A stretch of DNA of 64,000 nucleotides, taken from contig NC_092344.1 of assembly GCF_963676685.1 (NCBI RefSeq), forward strand, positions 43,406,589 to 43,470,588, written 5' to 3'. The notes beneath the pieces were generated by a model that saw only the letters and a list, made by a program, of their open reading frames with translations, searched no databases and was not told the DNA's origin. This stretch comes from Mytilus edulis (Eukaryota; Mollusca; Bivalvia; Mytilida; Mytilidae). This document shows, in pieces, positions 1 through 10,338 of this stretch (the stretch's first letter is position 1; each line of letters starts with the position of its first letter). Position numbers and translations under genes: made by a program.

Positions 1-1195
1 TTTGGTGGCTTGACGACACTCCATCCAATCTATTTTAGATGGAGGACGATATTCCGGCAAAAAATGTTTAAGATATTTTCGAAGAACTAATAAAAAATTA
101 CACAAAAGTTTTCTTTCTAGCTCATTAAATGATTGGATACTCCTCCTGATCAAAATGATGTATCATATTGGTATAATATCACTAAGAAAAAAATCCAGGT
201 TTCATGCAAACCTTACCTAAAATGACGTATTTTTCTTCTGATACTTGGAAGATCAACCACAACAATAAATAGAACCATGCAACTAGTACATGCTTGCATG
301 TTCTCAGTTACCATCTCCCATACAAATAATCACATCATGCAGAAAGAAACCTTATGTGTTCCTTTTTCTAGCTACAAATGTATGCAAGATCAAAGATGTG
401 GAAGTTATTTTTATAGTATTAATGAATGGGTGTTTTTATAATGGCCCTGTTAAATGTCCAAGGTCTGTAATAATGGTCGAGGAAGTCTATAATGGCCTGG
501 GGCAACGCCGAGGGCCATTACAGATATCCCTGACCATTAATACTGACCGTGGACATATAACAGTGCCATTATAAAAACACCCATTTCTTTATACATTTAT
601 TAACCAACTGAACAAAAGTGTATGTGTTGCTGCCAACTTGATGTTCTCTCTACTCTTTTAATGACAGTTTAGTTTGAAAAAATAATTTGTACTTCACCAT
701 CAAAAAGCTTTTAATATACCAATTATCCCAGATAGAAAGTTGACAGAAGTTATGTGTTGAAAAACAGGATGAACAGTGATCCCTATATTTGAAAATCGGC
801 GGCCATGTTAAATATTATATTTGATATTAACACTATTTTTCTGTAATGGCCCTGTTTTTTCTTTAATGGCCCTGTTTTTCTGTAATGGCCCTGTATAAAT
901 GCCCAGTTTGTCTGTATTAAGCCCAGTTAGGGTTTATAAACGGTCATTTTTGGCAATAATGTACTTAGTTGGTTAATAAATCATGATAATCTGGAAATCA
1001 ATGCAAATAGTTTCTCCTCCATGACAGTCTTGAACATTAAAACTAAATATTAAATTAAAAACATTGCTAATGTTAAGTGTTTGGCTCAAGCTTTCATTGT
1101 GTAACACAGTTTAATGTAGAACCCTGCGTTGGAAAAACGGAGAAGTCTCTTTGTCAGAAAACACTGTTAAACATTCAAACATACTATCCACATTG
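1..1195. repeat. Left copy of a long direct repeat
   Basis: This segment and 8165-8968 share the same order of blocks: tttggtggcttgacgac, a stretch reading on the minus strand as ELERKLLCNFLLVLRKYLKH, a 161-nt hairpin, and gctcaagctttcattgtgta. The left copy has about 400 nt (roughly 650-1060) that the right copy lacks, including three TAATGGCCCTG motifs at 843-893. The window edge cuts the left side, so the true boundary is unknown. The pair could be an LTR-like repeat, a segmental duplication, or two copies of a dispersed element; the sequence does not decide. Confidence 0.7.
425..585. repeat. 161-nt near-perfect hairpin (foldback)
   Basis: The segment begins aatgggtgtttttataatgg and ends with its reverse complement with few mismatches. 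Outer arms of about 54 nt pair with roughly five mismatches, inner arms continue the pairing (taatggcc against ggccatta), and the loop is about 12 nt around gggcaacgccg. A second copy lies at 8596-8756. RNA from this site would form a long stem. Confidence 0.8.
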
Positions 1196-1866
1196 ATTTT
1201 TGTACACACTTGTTTCATTGTAAAAAAACCATTATGGTCGCCATTCACAAAATAAAGAATCTGAATATAATAAAACTTGTGACATGATGTTTTAATTGTA
1301 GCGCCAGTGGATGTCATTCAAAATAATGAAATAGGTATCATTTCAAAATTCTTAGAAATGTTAATATAAATTTCGTTCTCATTCCTAATTTGAATAGACT
1401 ATAATAGGTTACAAAAGCGCAATTATTCGTAATGCATTTTCCATAGGGTACCACTGGTGTTCCGTATTTTTTTTCTCGAAGACTACACAAACTAGGGAAA
1501 AACGGGTAGCAGTTCCTGTTACTAGAAATGCCAGTGTTGCATTACAACCAAAAAAAATATATATAGGGTCATGGGGTTCAAATTGACTTAAAATGCAGTT
1601 GAAAAAGATCGTCTTCTTTTTTCGCTCAATGAAAAAGGCATATTTTTAATGGCTCCGACGTGCAGAAATGGAAGATATTTTCTATACTTCGTAAAACGTG
1701 AATATGATTTTCGGCAATTTTTAAACCTTATTGGATAAGCTTTCGATTAAATGTATTTCCAATCCTGTATCAACCAATCAAAAGCCGTATATGATTCTAT
1801 TCTGAGTACCATCTTGGGGTGAAAAACTTGCCGGTAAAATATAAACAAATAATTGCACTCTTGTAA
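1196..1866. other. No gene seen; AT-rich spacer
   Basis: No reading frame with recognisable protein similarity and no long repeat is visible between the direct repeat and the satellite. Confidence 0.5.
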
Positions 1867-4800
1867 CCATTCATATATTACCAAGACCATTTCAATATCG
1901 GTTATGCTATTCATATTTTAGCAAGAGCTTTTCGATATCGGTTCTGTAATTCATATTTTAGCAAGATCATTTCGATATCAATTTTTTCACTCATATTTTA
2001 GCAAGACCATTTCAATATCGGTTCTGTTATTCATATTTTACCAAGACCTAATCAATATCGGTTCAGTTATTCATATTTTAGCAAGACCATTTTGATATCG
2101 GTTCTGTAATCCATATATTAGCAAGACCATTTCGATATCAATTCTGTTATTCATATTTTTTCAAGGACAAGTCAATATCGATTCTGTAATTCATATTTTA
2201 GCAAAATCATTTTGATATCGGTTCTGTCATTCATATTTTACCAAGACCTATTCAATATTGGTTTTGTAACTCATATTTTAGCAAGACCAATACAATATCG
2301 GTTCTGTAAGTCATATTTTATCAGCACCATTTTAATATCGGTTCTGTTATTCATATTTTAGCAAGACCATTTTAATATCGGTTCTGTAATTCATAATTTA
2401 GCAAGACCAGTTTGATATCGGTTCTGTAATTCATATTTAGCAATACCAGTACAATATCGGTTCTGTAATTCATATTTTAGAGAGACCATTTTGATATCGG
2501 TTCTGTTATTCATATTTTACCAAGAACTATTTATTATCGGTTCTGTAATTCTTATTTAAGCAAGACCATTTTGATATCGGTTCTGTCATTCATATTTTAG
2601 CAAGACCAATACAATATCGGATCTGTAATTAATATTTTAGCAAGACCATTTTAATATCGGTTCTGTAATTCATATTTTAGCAAGACCTATTCAATATCGG
2701 TTCTGTAAGTCATATTTAGCAAAACCAGTACAATATCGGTTCTGTAATTCATATTTTAGCCAGACCAATTCAATATCGGTTCTGTAATTCATATTTTAGA
2801 AAGACCATTTTGATATCGGTTCTGTTATTCATATTTTACCAAGACCTATTCAATATCGGTTCTGTAATTCATATTTTAGCAAAAACAATACAATATCGGT
2901 TCTGTAAGTCATATTTTAGCAAAAACAATACAATATCGGTTCTGTTATTCATATTTTAGCAAGACCATTTTAATATCGGTTCTGTAATTCATATTTTAGC
3001 AAGACCTATTCAATATCGGTTCTATAGTCATATTTAGCAAAACCATTTTGATATCGGTTCTGTAAGCTATATTTTAGCAAGACCAATTTAATATCGGTTC
3101 TGTAATTCATATTTTAGAAAGACCATTTTGATATCGGTTCTGTTATTCATATTTTACCAAGACTTTTTCAATATCGGTTCTGTAATTCTTATTTTAGCAA
3201 GACCATTTTGATATCTGTTCTGTAATTCATATTTTAGCAAGACCAATACAATATCGGTTCTGTAATTCATATTTTAGCAAGACTAATTAAATATTGGTTC
3301 TGTAATTCATATTTTAGCAAGACCATTTTAATATCGGTTCTGTAATTCATATTTTAGCAAGACCAATACAATATCGGTTCTGTAATTCATATTTTAGCAA
3401 GACCAATTAAATATCGGTTCTGTAATTCATATTTTAGCAAGACCATTTTAATATCGGTTCTGTAATTCATATTTTAGCAAGACCTATTCAATATCGGTTT
3501 TGTAAGTCATATTTAGCAAAACCAGTACAATATCGGTTCTGTAATTCATATTTTAGCAAGACCAATTCAATATCGGTTCTGTAATTCATATTTTAGAAAG
3601 ACCATTTTGATATCGGTTCTGTTATTCATATTTTACCAAGACCTATTTAATATCGGTTCTGTAATTCATATTTTAGCAAGAACAATACAATATCGGTTAT
3701 GTAAGTCATATTTTACCAAGACCTATTCAATATCGGTTCTGTAATTCATATTTACGCAAGAACAATACAATATCGGCACCATTTTAATATCGGTTTTGTT
3801 ATTCATGTTTTAGCAAGACCGTTTTAATATCGGTTCTGTAATTCATATTTTAGCAAGACCTATTCAATATCGGTTCATTAAGTCATATTTAGCATAACCA
3901 TTTTGATATCGGTTCTGTAAGCTATATTTTAGCAAGACCAATTTAATATCGGTTCTGTAATTCATATTTTAGAAAGACCATTTTGATATCGGTTCTGTTA
4001 TTCATATTTTACCAAGACCTATTCAATATTTGTTCTGTAATTCTTATTTTAGCAAGACCATTTTGATATCTGTTCTGTAATTCATATTTTAGCAAGACCA
4101 ATACAATATCGGTTCTGTAATTCATATTTTAGCAAGACCAATTAAATATTGGTTCTGTAATTCATATTTCAGCAAGACCATTTTAATATCGGTTCTGTAA
4201 TGCATATTTTAGCAAGACCAATACAATATCGGTTCTGTAATTCATATTTTAGCAAGACCAATTAAATATCGGTTCTGTAATTCAGATTTTAGCAAGACCA
4301 TTTTAATATCGGTTCTGTAATTCATATTTTAGCAAGACCAATACAATATCGGTTCTGTAATTCATATTTTAGCAAGACCTATTCAAAATCGGTTCTGTAA
4401 TTCATATTTTAGCAAAACCAATTCAAGATCGGTTCTGTAATTCATATTTTAGCAAGACCAATACAATATCGGTTCTGTAATTCATATTTTAGCAAGACCA
4501 ATTAAATATCGGTTCTGTAATTCATATTTTAGCAAGACCATTTTAATATCGGTTCTGTAATTCATATTTTAGCAAGACCAATACAATATCGGTTCTGTAA
4601 TTCATATTTTAGCAAGACCAATTAAATATCGGTTCTGTAATTCATATTTTAGCAAGACCATTTTAATATCGGTTCTGTAATTCATATTTTACCAAGACCA
4701 ATTAAATATCGGTTCTGTTATTCATATTTTAGCAAGACCATTTTAATATCGGTTCTGTAATTCATATTTTAGCAAGACCAATACAATATCGGTTCTGTTA

Positions 4801-5157
4801 TTCATATTTTAGCAAGACCTATTCAAAATCGGTTCTGTAATTCATATTTTAGCATAACCAATTCAAGATCGGTTCTGTAATTCATATTTTAGCAAGATTT
4901 ATACAATATCGGTTCTGTAATTCATATTTTAGCAAGACCAATTCAATATCGGTTCTGTAATTCATACTTTAGCAAGACCATTTTTAATATCGGTTCTGTA
5001 ATTCATATTTTAGCAAGACCTATTCAAAATCGGTTCTGTATTTCATATTTTAGCATACCCGATTCAATTTCGGTTCTGTAATTCATATTTTAGCAAGACC
5101 AATACAATATCGGTTCTGTAATTCATATTTTAGCAAGACCTATTCAATATCGGTTCT
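1867..5157. repeat. 40-bp satellite array, about 82 monomers
   Basis: A tandem array with consensus ttcatattttagcaagacca, then a variable block of about six bases, then tatcggttctgtaa; total 40 bp. The array is about 3.29 kb, so about 82 copies. The 5' part (about 1867-2600) is the most diverged and the part around 4080-4800 the most uniform, where three monomer types (ccatttta, ccaataca, ccaattaa) often rotate to give a 120-bp higher-order unit. A larger segment repeats at a distance of 855 bp (for example atatctgttc at 3211 and 4066). Some monomers lack two T's of the tattttagc run. No reading frame persists through it. Confidence 0.97.
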
Positions 5158-5243
5158 CAATCGTTACTACTCGGCCATTCTCGCTATGCAGTACAATTAC
5201 GTTATTTCTTCGTGCAATCAGAAAGGCCGAGTAGTTCCGATTG
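5158..5243. mobile_element. 86-bp foldback insertion at satellite edge
   Basis: Positions 5158-5176 and 5225-5243 are 19-nt inverted repeats (caatcgttactactcggcc against the reverse complement of ggccgagtagttccgattg) with two mismatches, enclosing about 48 nt. The satellite resumes directly after it (tatcagttttgtaattcat, 5244-5284), so the segment looks inserted into a monomer. Flanking tatcggttct and tatcagtttt could be a decayed target duplication or simply the neighbouring monomer. Confidence 0.65.
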
Positions 5244-5284
5244 TATCAGTTTTGTAATTCATAATTTCACCAAGACCATTTCGA
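5244..5284. repeat. Orphan satellite monomer
   Basis: A single diverged copy of the 40-bp monomer on the far side of the foldback insertion. Confidence 0.7.
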
Positions 5285-5448
5285 GTAAATACCCTTAATA
5301 GAATGAAAATTAAAATTTTTAATATAGGCCCACATTTTATTGAAGTCCACGCAATTGAGCAGTTTTGAAGCGACGTCACAGATTACAAATACGATTGAAG
5401 AATTTAGATCTAATAGCTAGGGACAACATCGCTGTGTACCTCTAGGAA

Positions 5449-5820
5449 TGTAAGATGTAGACAATTGTTATGCATTTTCTTTTCTACATTGGCTAAAGGT
5501 ATAGGGGAGGGTTGAGATCTTATAAACATGTTTAACCCCGCTGCAATTTTGCGCCTGTCCCAAGTCAGGAGCCTCTGGCCTTTGTTCGTCTTGTATGATT
5601 TTTAATTTTAGTTTCTTGTGTATAATTCGGAGTTTGGTATGACGTCCATTATCACTGTACTAGTATACATATTTTTAGGGGCTAGCTGAAGGACACCTAC
5701 GGGTGCGGGAATTCTCGCTACATTGAAGACCCATTGGTGGCCATCGGCTGTTGTCTGCTCTATGGTCGGGTTGTTGTCGCTTTGACACATTCCCCGTTTC
5801 CTTTCTCAATTTTATTGAAG
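5449..5820. repeat. Dispersed repeat, family A
   Basis: Shares catgtttaacccc, gcgcctgtcccaagtcagga, ctcgctacattgaagacc and tttgacacattccccgtttc with copies at 10934-11300 (opposite strand), 34432-34735 and 42876-43265 (opposite strand). Short frames in it are by-products of the repeat. No retroelement protein is visible, so it is probably a non-autonomous element. Confidence 0.8.
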
Positions 5821-6016
5821 TTAAATAATTATGAACCAGACGATCGTTTGAGTTATAATTTTGTTACTGATAAAATTTACGTAAACATGATGTTTGTTTA
5901 TATTTCCTGTTTATACTATAAGGTCGGTCGAGACGTCAAATTGGGTTTGAATTTACCACGGCTTTCATACTGTTGTTATTTGAGTAAAAATAAAGTTTGG
6001 AATAATATAAAAAAGA

Positions 6017-6170
6017 AGATGTGGTATGATTGCCATTGAGATAACCATCCACAAAAGACCAAAATGACACAGACATTAACAACTAAAGATCACCGTACGG
6101 CCTTCAACAATGAGCAAAGCCCATACCGCATAGTCAGCTATATAAAGCTATATAAAACTGCTTATTTGAA
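6017..6170 (+). repeat. Dispersed repeat, family B (short copy)
   Basis: Contains gaagatgtggtatgattgcc, accgtacggccttcaacaat and cataccgcatagtcagctat, the core of a family that recurs at least six more times in the window on both strands. Confidence 0.8.
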
Positions 6171-6325
6171 TTGTATAAAAAATCAACATAGTTTCAATAG
6201 ATAAAATTAAAAAAAAAAACCCGGTGGAAAACAGAGATAAACAGCAGATAAATAATTGTATAGAAAGTCTTGCAAATCTTTGAATATCCTAAAACTGTTT
6301 GTACAGTTATGAGTCTTTAAATTAA

Positions 6326-6795
6326 AAAAAAAAGAAGATGTGGTATGATTGCCAACGAGACAACTCTCCTCAAGAGATTAAAATGACACATAGATTAACA
6401 ACTATAGGTCACCATACGGCCTTCAACAACGAACAAAGTCCATACTGCATAGTCAGATATAAAAGGTCCTGAAATGACAATGTAAAACAATTCAAACGCG
6501 AAAACTAACGGCCTTATTTATGTTCAAAGAAATGAATGAAAAACAAATGTGTACCACATGAACAAATGACAACCACCGAATAACAGGCTCATACATACCG
6601 TGGCAGAATATGTGACGGGGTTAAACATGTTAGCGGGATTCCAACCCTCCCCTAACCGTGGACAGTGGTATAACAGTACAACATAAGAACGAACTATAAA
6701 AATCAGTTGAAAAAGGCTTAACTCATCAGATGGACAAAAATACAAGTGGACGTGGCCGTGTACTTGTACATCCCAACAACAAAAAGACACAAGGT
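6326..6795 (+). repeat. Dispersed repeat, family B (longest copy)
   Basis: Begins gaagatgtggtatgattgcc and continues through acggccttcaacaacgaaca to a 3' part containing ggggttaaacatgttagcgg and ataacagtacaacataagaa. It is the most complete copy of the family here. Short minus-strand frames inside it are not genes. Confidence 0.8.
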
Positions 6796-7711
6796 ACAGA
6801 TATGAGAGTACTTGCAGTTAACTGACAGCTAGTTCAAAGCCACTAACAACTAATGAAAAAATCATGCATCTAAGACTAAATTATCAATCCGTATACATCC
6901 AACATTCAATGGATTTAGTGTAAAGACGTCATAAACAGTCAGAGAAAAACATGTCCTTGTGCAATGCCAAGATACAGGTATCGACAAATTGTAGATCCAT
7001 GAATGTATATATGGATAAAATATATACTAGTAATATTTAGTTTGCTTTTAATTTACTGATAACAGAATCAATACTTATACCAATAAAAACAATATTCAAT
7101 GAGCTTATTACAGTGTTGAATTGGTAACCTTTAAGAATTGTTATTTCATTCGTTTAAACGGCCGGCAGTGCATTAGAGTGAAATCAATTTCTCCTGGATG
7201 TTTTCATCAATGTAGCATATGGGGCGTTAGGTTTTCCCGCTTCAAAATTATTTTCGCGGTATTTTATTGCCCATGTAATCATTCATCACGACACCGTCAA
7301 TCTGAACAGTCGAATTTTGGTAAATTTTACTTCTGGTTAAAAGTTTATTAAGCTTTATATTTGAAGAGTTTTTTGTTTGATACTGATGTTTGAATAATGT
7401 ATTATATGTGTATTTATATGTATGATTATGAATCATGTTTATTTCATATTAAATATAGAGCATCGGCGTTGTCGTGCGACTATCCCTTTTACAAAGTTTT
7501 TGGTATTTATTATAGCCTTTTATGGCGTGTATATTCAGAGTGTTTATATATATTTGGTACAAGTATTGTTTAAACTTGGATATTTGGTACAGTATTGGTT
7601 TTATGTCTACATTGATGGGTTGTTTATACAGGAGAATAAGTTTATTTAAAGGATCGAGAAGTTTACCAGGATCGTTTCTGAATTTCCGGACACGGTTAAC
7701 AACATTTCAAA
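6796..7711. other. No gene seen
   Basis: AT-rich sequence with short frames only; none shows a recognisable domain. Confidence 0.5.
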
Positions 7712-7960
7712 TTAGCATGACTGTGCTATCCCGTTTGAAATAATTTTTTTACAGGTACAACCAAACTTCAAAACCAAATCTTTATATCTATGGAAAAATT
7801 TAGTAAAGGTTTTAAGTAATTTATGGTAACGAAATCCCTGACTTAATAATTTACCAGTAATACATAGATTACGTTCGTTAAAATAAAAAATAAAAAAACC
7901 GTCACAACTGACACGGTCATAGCGAACGAGCTGTGAAATATAAACACCGTAAGAATACAA
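7712..7960 (-). pseudogene. C-terminal fragment of a retroelement reverse transcriptase
   Basis: The minus-strand frame contains YGVYISQLVRYDRVS, then FNERNLCITGKLLSQGFRYH and TFTKFFHRYKDLVLKFG. This is the stretch that follows the polymerase core in an RT family common in molluscs, where YGVYISQLxRY is a recurring motif. Only about 80 residues remain, there is no catalytic YxDD motif nearby, and the frame stops soon after. It belongs to a different subfamily from the copies at 18452 and 60388 (FNERNLCIT instead of FLNRGLLLT). Element class (Penelope-like or related) is inferred from memory of the family and not certain. Confidence 0.7.
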
Positions 7961-8164
7961 ACCACTTTGAAAGTTCTTGAAGTTTTTTTCTTATTCTGGA
8001 AATAGGCTAACTATCTTACTCTATTATTTACTTCTAAAATTATTTTCAAAATGTAATATTCTATTATCTACAACATTCATACATTTATTTACATAAGAAT
8101 CTAGAGATTTTTTATCAGATTTTTCACGTTTATACTATTTTTTACAAAACGAGGAAAGAGAATA

Positions 8165-8968
8165 TTTGGTGGCTTGACGACAATCCATCCAATCTATTTT
8201 AGATGGAGGACGATATTGTGGTTCTTTTTCAAAAAGTGTTTTAGATATTTTCGAAGAACTAATAAAAAATTACACAAAAGTTTTCTTTCTAGCTCATTAA
8301 ATATTTGGATACTCCTCCCTGAACAAAATGATGTATCATATAGGTATAATATCACTAAGAAAAAAATCCAGGTGTCATGCAAACCTTACCTAAATTGACA
8401 TATTTTTCTTATGATACTAGGAAGATCAACCCCAAACATAAATAGAACCATGCAACTAGTACATGCTTGCATGTTCTCAGATATCATCTCCCATACAAAT
8501 AATCACATCATGCAGAAGAACCCTAACGTGTTCCTTTTCTAGCTACAAGTGTATACAAAATCAAAGATGTGGAAGTTCTTTTTATAGTATTAATGAATGG
8601 GTGTTTTTATAATGGCCCTGTTAAATGTCCAAGGTCTGTAATAATGGTCGAGGAAGTCTGTAATGGCATGGGGCAACGCCGAGGGCCATTACAGATATTC
8701 GTGGCCATTATTACTGACCGTGGACATATAACAGTGCCATTACACAAACACCCATTTCTTTATACATTTATTAACCAACAGAACAAAAGTGTTAGGGTTT
8801 ATAATAAACAGTAAATACTAAATTAAAAACACTGCTTATGTTAAGTGTTTAGCTCAAGCTTTCATTGTGTAACACAGTTTAATGTAGAACCCTGTGGTGG
8901 AAAAACAGAGAAGTCTCTTTGTCAGAAAACACTGTTAAACATTCAAACATATTTTCCACATTGATCTG
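8165..8968. repeat. Right copy of the long direct repeat
   Basis: Matches 1-1195 block for block, including tttggtggcttgacgac and gtttaatgtagaaccctg, with an internal deletion of about 400 nt. The minus-strand frame around 8194-8382 (NELERKLLCNFLLVLRKYLK) is open here but interrupted just upstream in the left copy. Confidence 0.8.
8596..8756. repeat. 161-nt hairpin, second copy
   Basis: Same length and layout as 425-585. The right arm has a few extra changes (cattacacaaacaccca), so the outer stem is slightly weaker. Confidence 0.75.
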
Positions 8969-10137
8969 TGTCCATTGAAAATAGAATTGAGATTTTGACC
9001 GAATCTTGAGGGAGAGAATTGGGGTTTTTTTTGTAAAAGGGGGTGGGGGAGAGAAAAAAAATATTGGAGGGGGGAGATAAAAAAAAAAAGAAATTATGGG
9101 GGAATTTCTGAAGATTTCAAAAATTAAAAAGAAATTTCTTCAAGGGTGGGATGGGGAGTAAAAAAAAATTGTGAGGATTTTTTTTGGGGGGGAGGGGTCA
9201 ATTCGAAACAGCATGGTGTATTGCACAATAGCAAAAATTTGAATATAAATACAAATCATATAACCAATTCTAAGTTCTTTGATTACAGCTATACTGTGTC
9301 AAAAACCTATCATGTGTCAAATATTTTATAACAATCCAAATTCAAATTGTATAAAGCGCGAATATTGCGTCCATTTTTGCCCCAACTGTTCAGGTTTGAC
9401 CTCTGCTGTCGTATCCAGCTACGCTCGGCGAAGCAATTTTTAACATTAACTGTATACTGTAAATATACTACTAAATGAAAATTTTGCAAGAATGACATAT
9501 AAAGATTCATGTTGTCCATGAAGGGATCAATGTATACGTGCGTTATTTTTATGGAACGAACGAACAAATTAATTGATTAATATAAAAATTCACTAAATAA
9601 TGTTTTTGTATATTGTTTTTACAGAATTTGATTTCAGAACTTATATAATTATAATCAATAGCATAAGGAATATCAGTTTCAAATCAAGGCGTTGTAGACC
9701 TTACAGCAATCGAATCAAATCAAAACAAGTGTGTGTCTTTATAAAATTTCGGAATGATTGAAAATAACATTAATACCACCGCCTCAATTTGGTTTTTGTG
9801 GGATTCGGGATGCTTCTTTATCATTCTTTGTAATGTTTGTTAACTATGATTGTTTGTCTTTTTAATCGGGTTTCTTTGTGTTCATGGTATTGTCTGTTAT
9901 ACTCGACCTGTGATTTGCGACTGTCCATTTTCATTGGCGGGTGGAAAGGGGGGGATCGGGGGATGAATTCCTCCTTTTCTAAATGTCTGAATCCACGCCT
10001 GATTTTGGTATCTTTGCATATTTCTGATAGGTAAATTGTCCACATATGGAAACTTTTGCAGTTCTACAAAAAAAAATTAACAATCACTAACTTGACACAC
10101 GTAAAACGCGTGAGTTGCAATATTAAAGATTTTTCAG
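8969..10137. other. Low-complexity G/A and A/T sequence; no gene seen
   Basis: 9017-9200 alternates runs of A and G (gggggtggggg, ggaggggggagata, ggggggga) with no coding pattern. The remainder is ordinary AT-rich spacer upstream of the first exon of the next gene. Confidence 0.6.
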
Positions 10138-10144
10138 CGCATGT

Positions 10145-10338
10145 ATGGTAAATGTCAGGGTACCAGAACGTCACAATAGAAGAAACGTTGTCAAAGTGAC
10201 GGAACCTCCTATTCCTCACTACACAGTTCCATCTGTCGCAGTAAGGAGTGACTATACAAGAAGCAAACATAAAATTATATTGAATAATTTTAATCCGTGT
10301 ATACGAAAAGTTATGGATGAAAGAAAGAAAAATGATCG
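10145..10338 (+). CDS. Exon 1 of the repetitive-protein gene (possibly internal)
   Basis: Encodes MVNVRVPERHNRRNVV through MDERKKNDR and ends at cg|gtaagc after 64 codons plus two bases. An acceptor-like tttttcag ends at 10137, so the exon may start at 10138 with an upstream exon I could not find. Confidence 0.65.

Noticed and set aside
290-574. 94-codon frame on the + strand, partly repeated at 8569-8814
   Set aside because: It runs through the hairpin of the direct repeat; the similarity between copies comes from the repeat, and the two frames differ at their ends with no domain.
425-585. tRNA or snRNA gene
   Set aside because: The fold is a single long stem with no cloverleaf, A/B boxes or Sm-like site.
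1867-5157. CRISPR array
   Set aside because: Regular repeats, but the monomers are contiguous with only a six-base variable box, not repeats separated by unique spacers, and the genome is clearly animal.
6524-6790. 88-codon minus-strand frame
   Set aside because: Lies wholly inside a family B repeat copy.
8165-8968. Typical LTR of an LTR retrotransposon
   Set aside because: The direct repeats do not show clear TG...CA ends, primer-binding site or polypurine tract, and no gag-pol lies between them.
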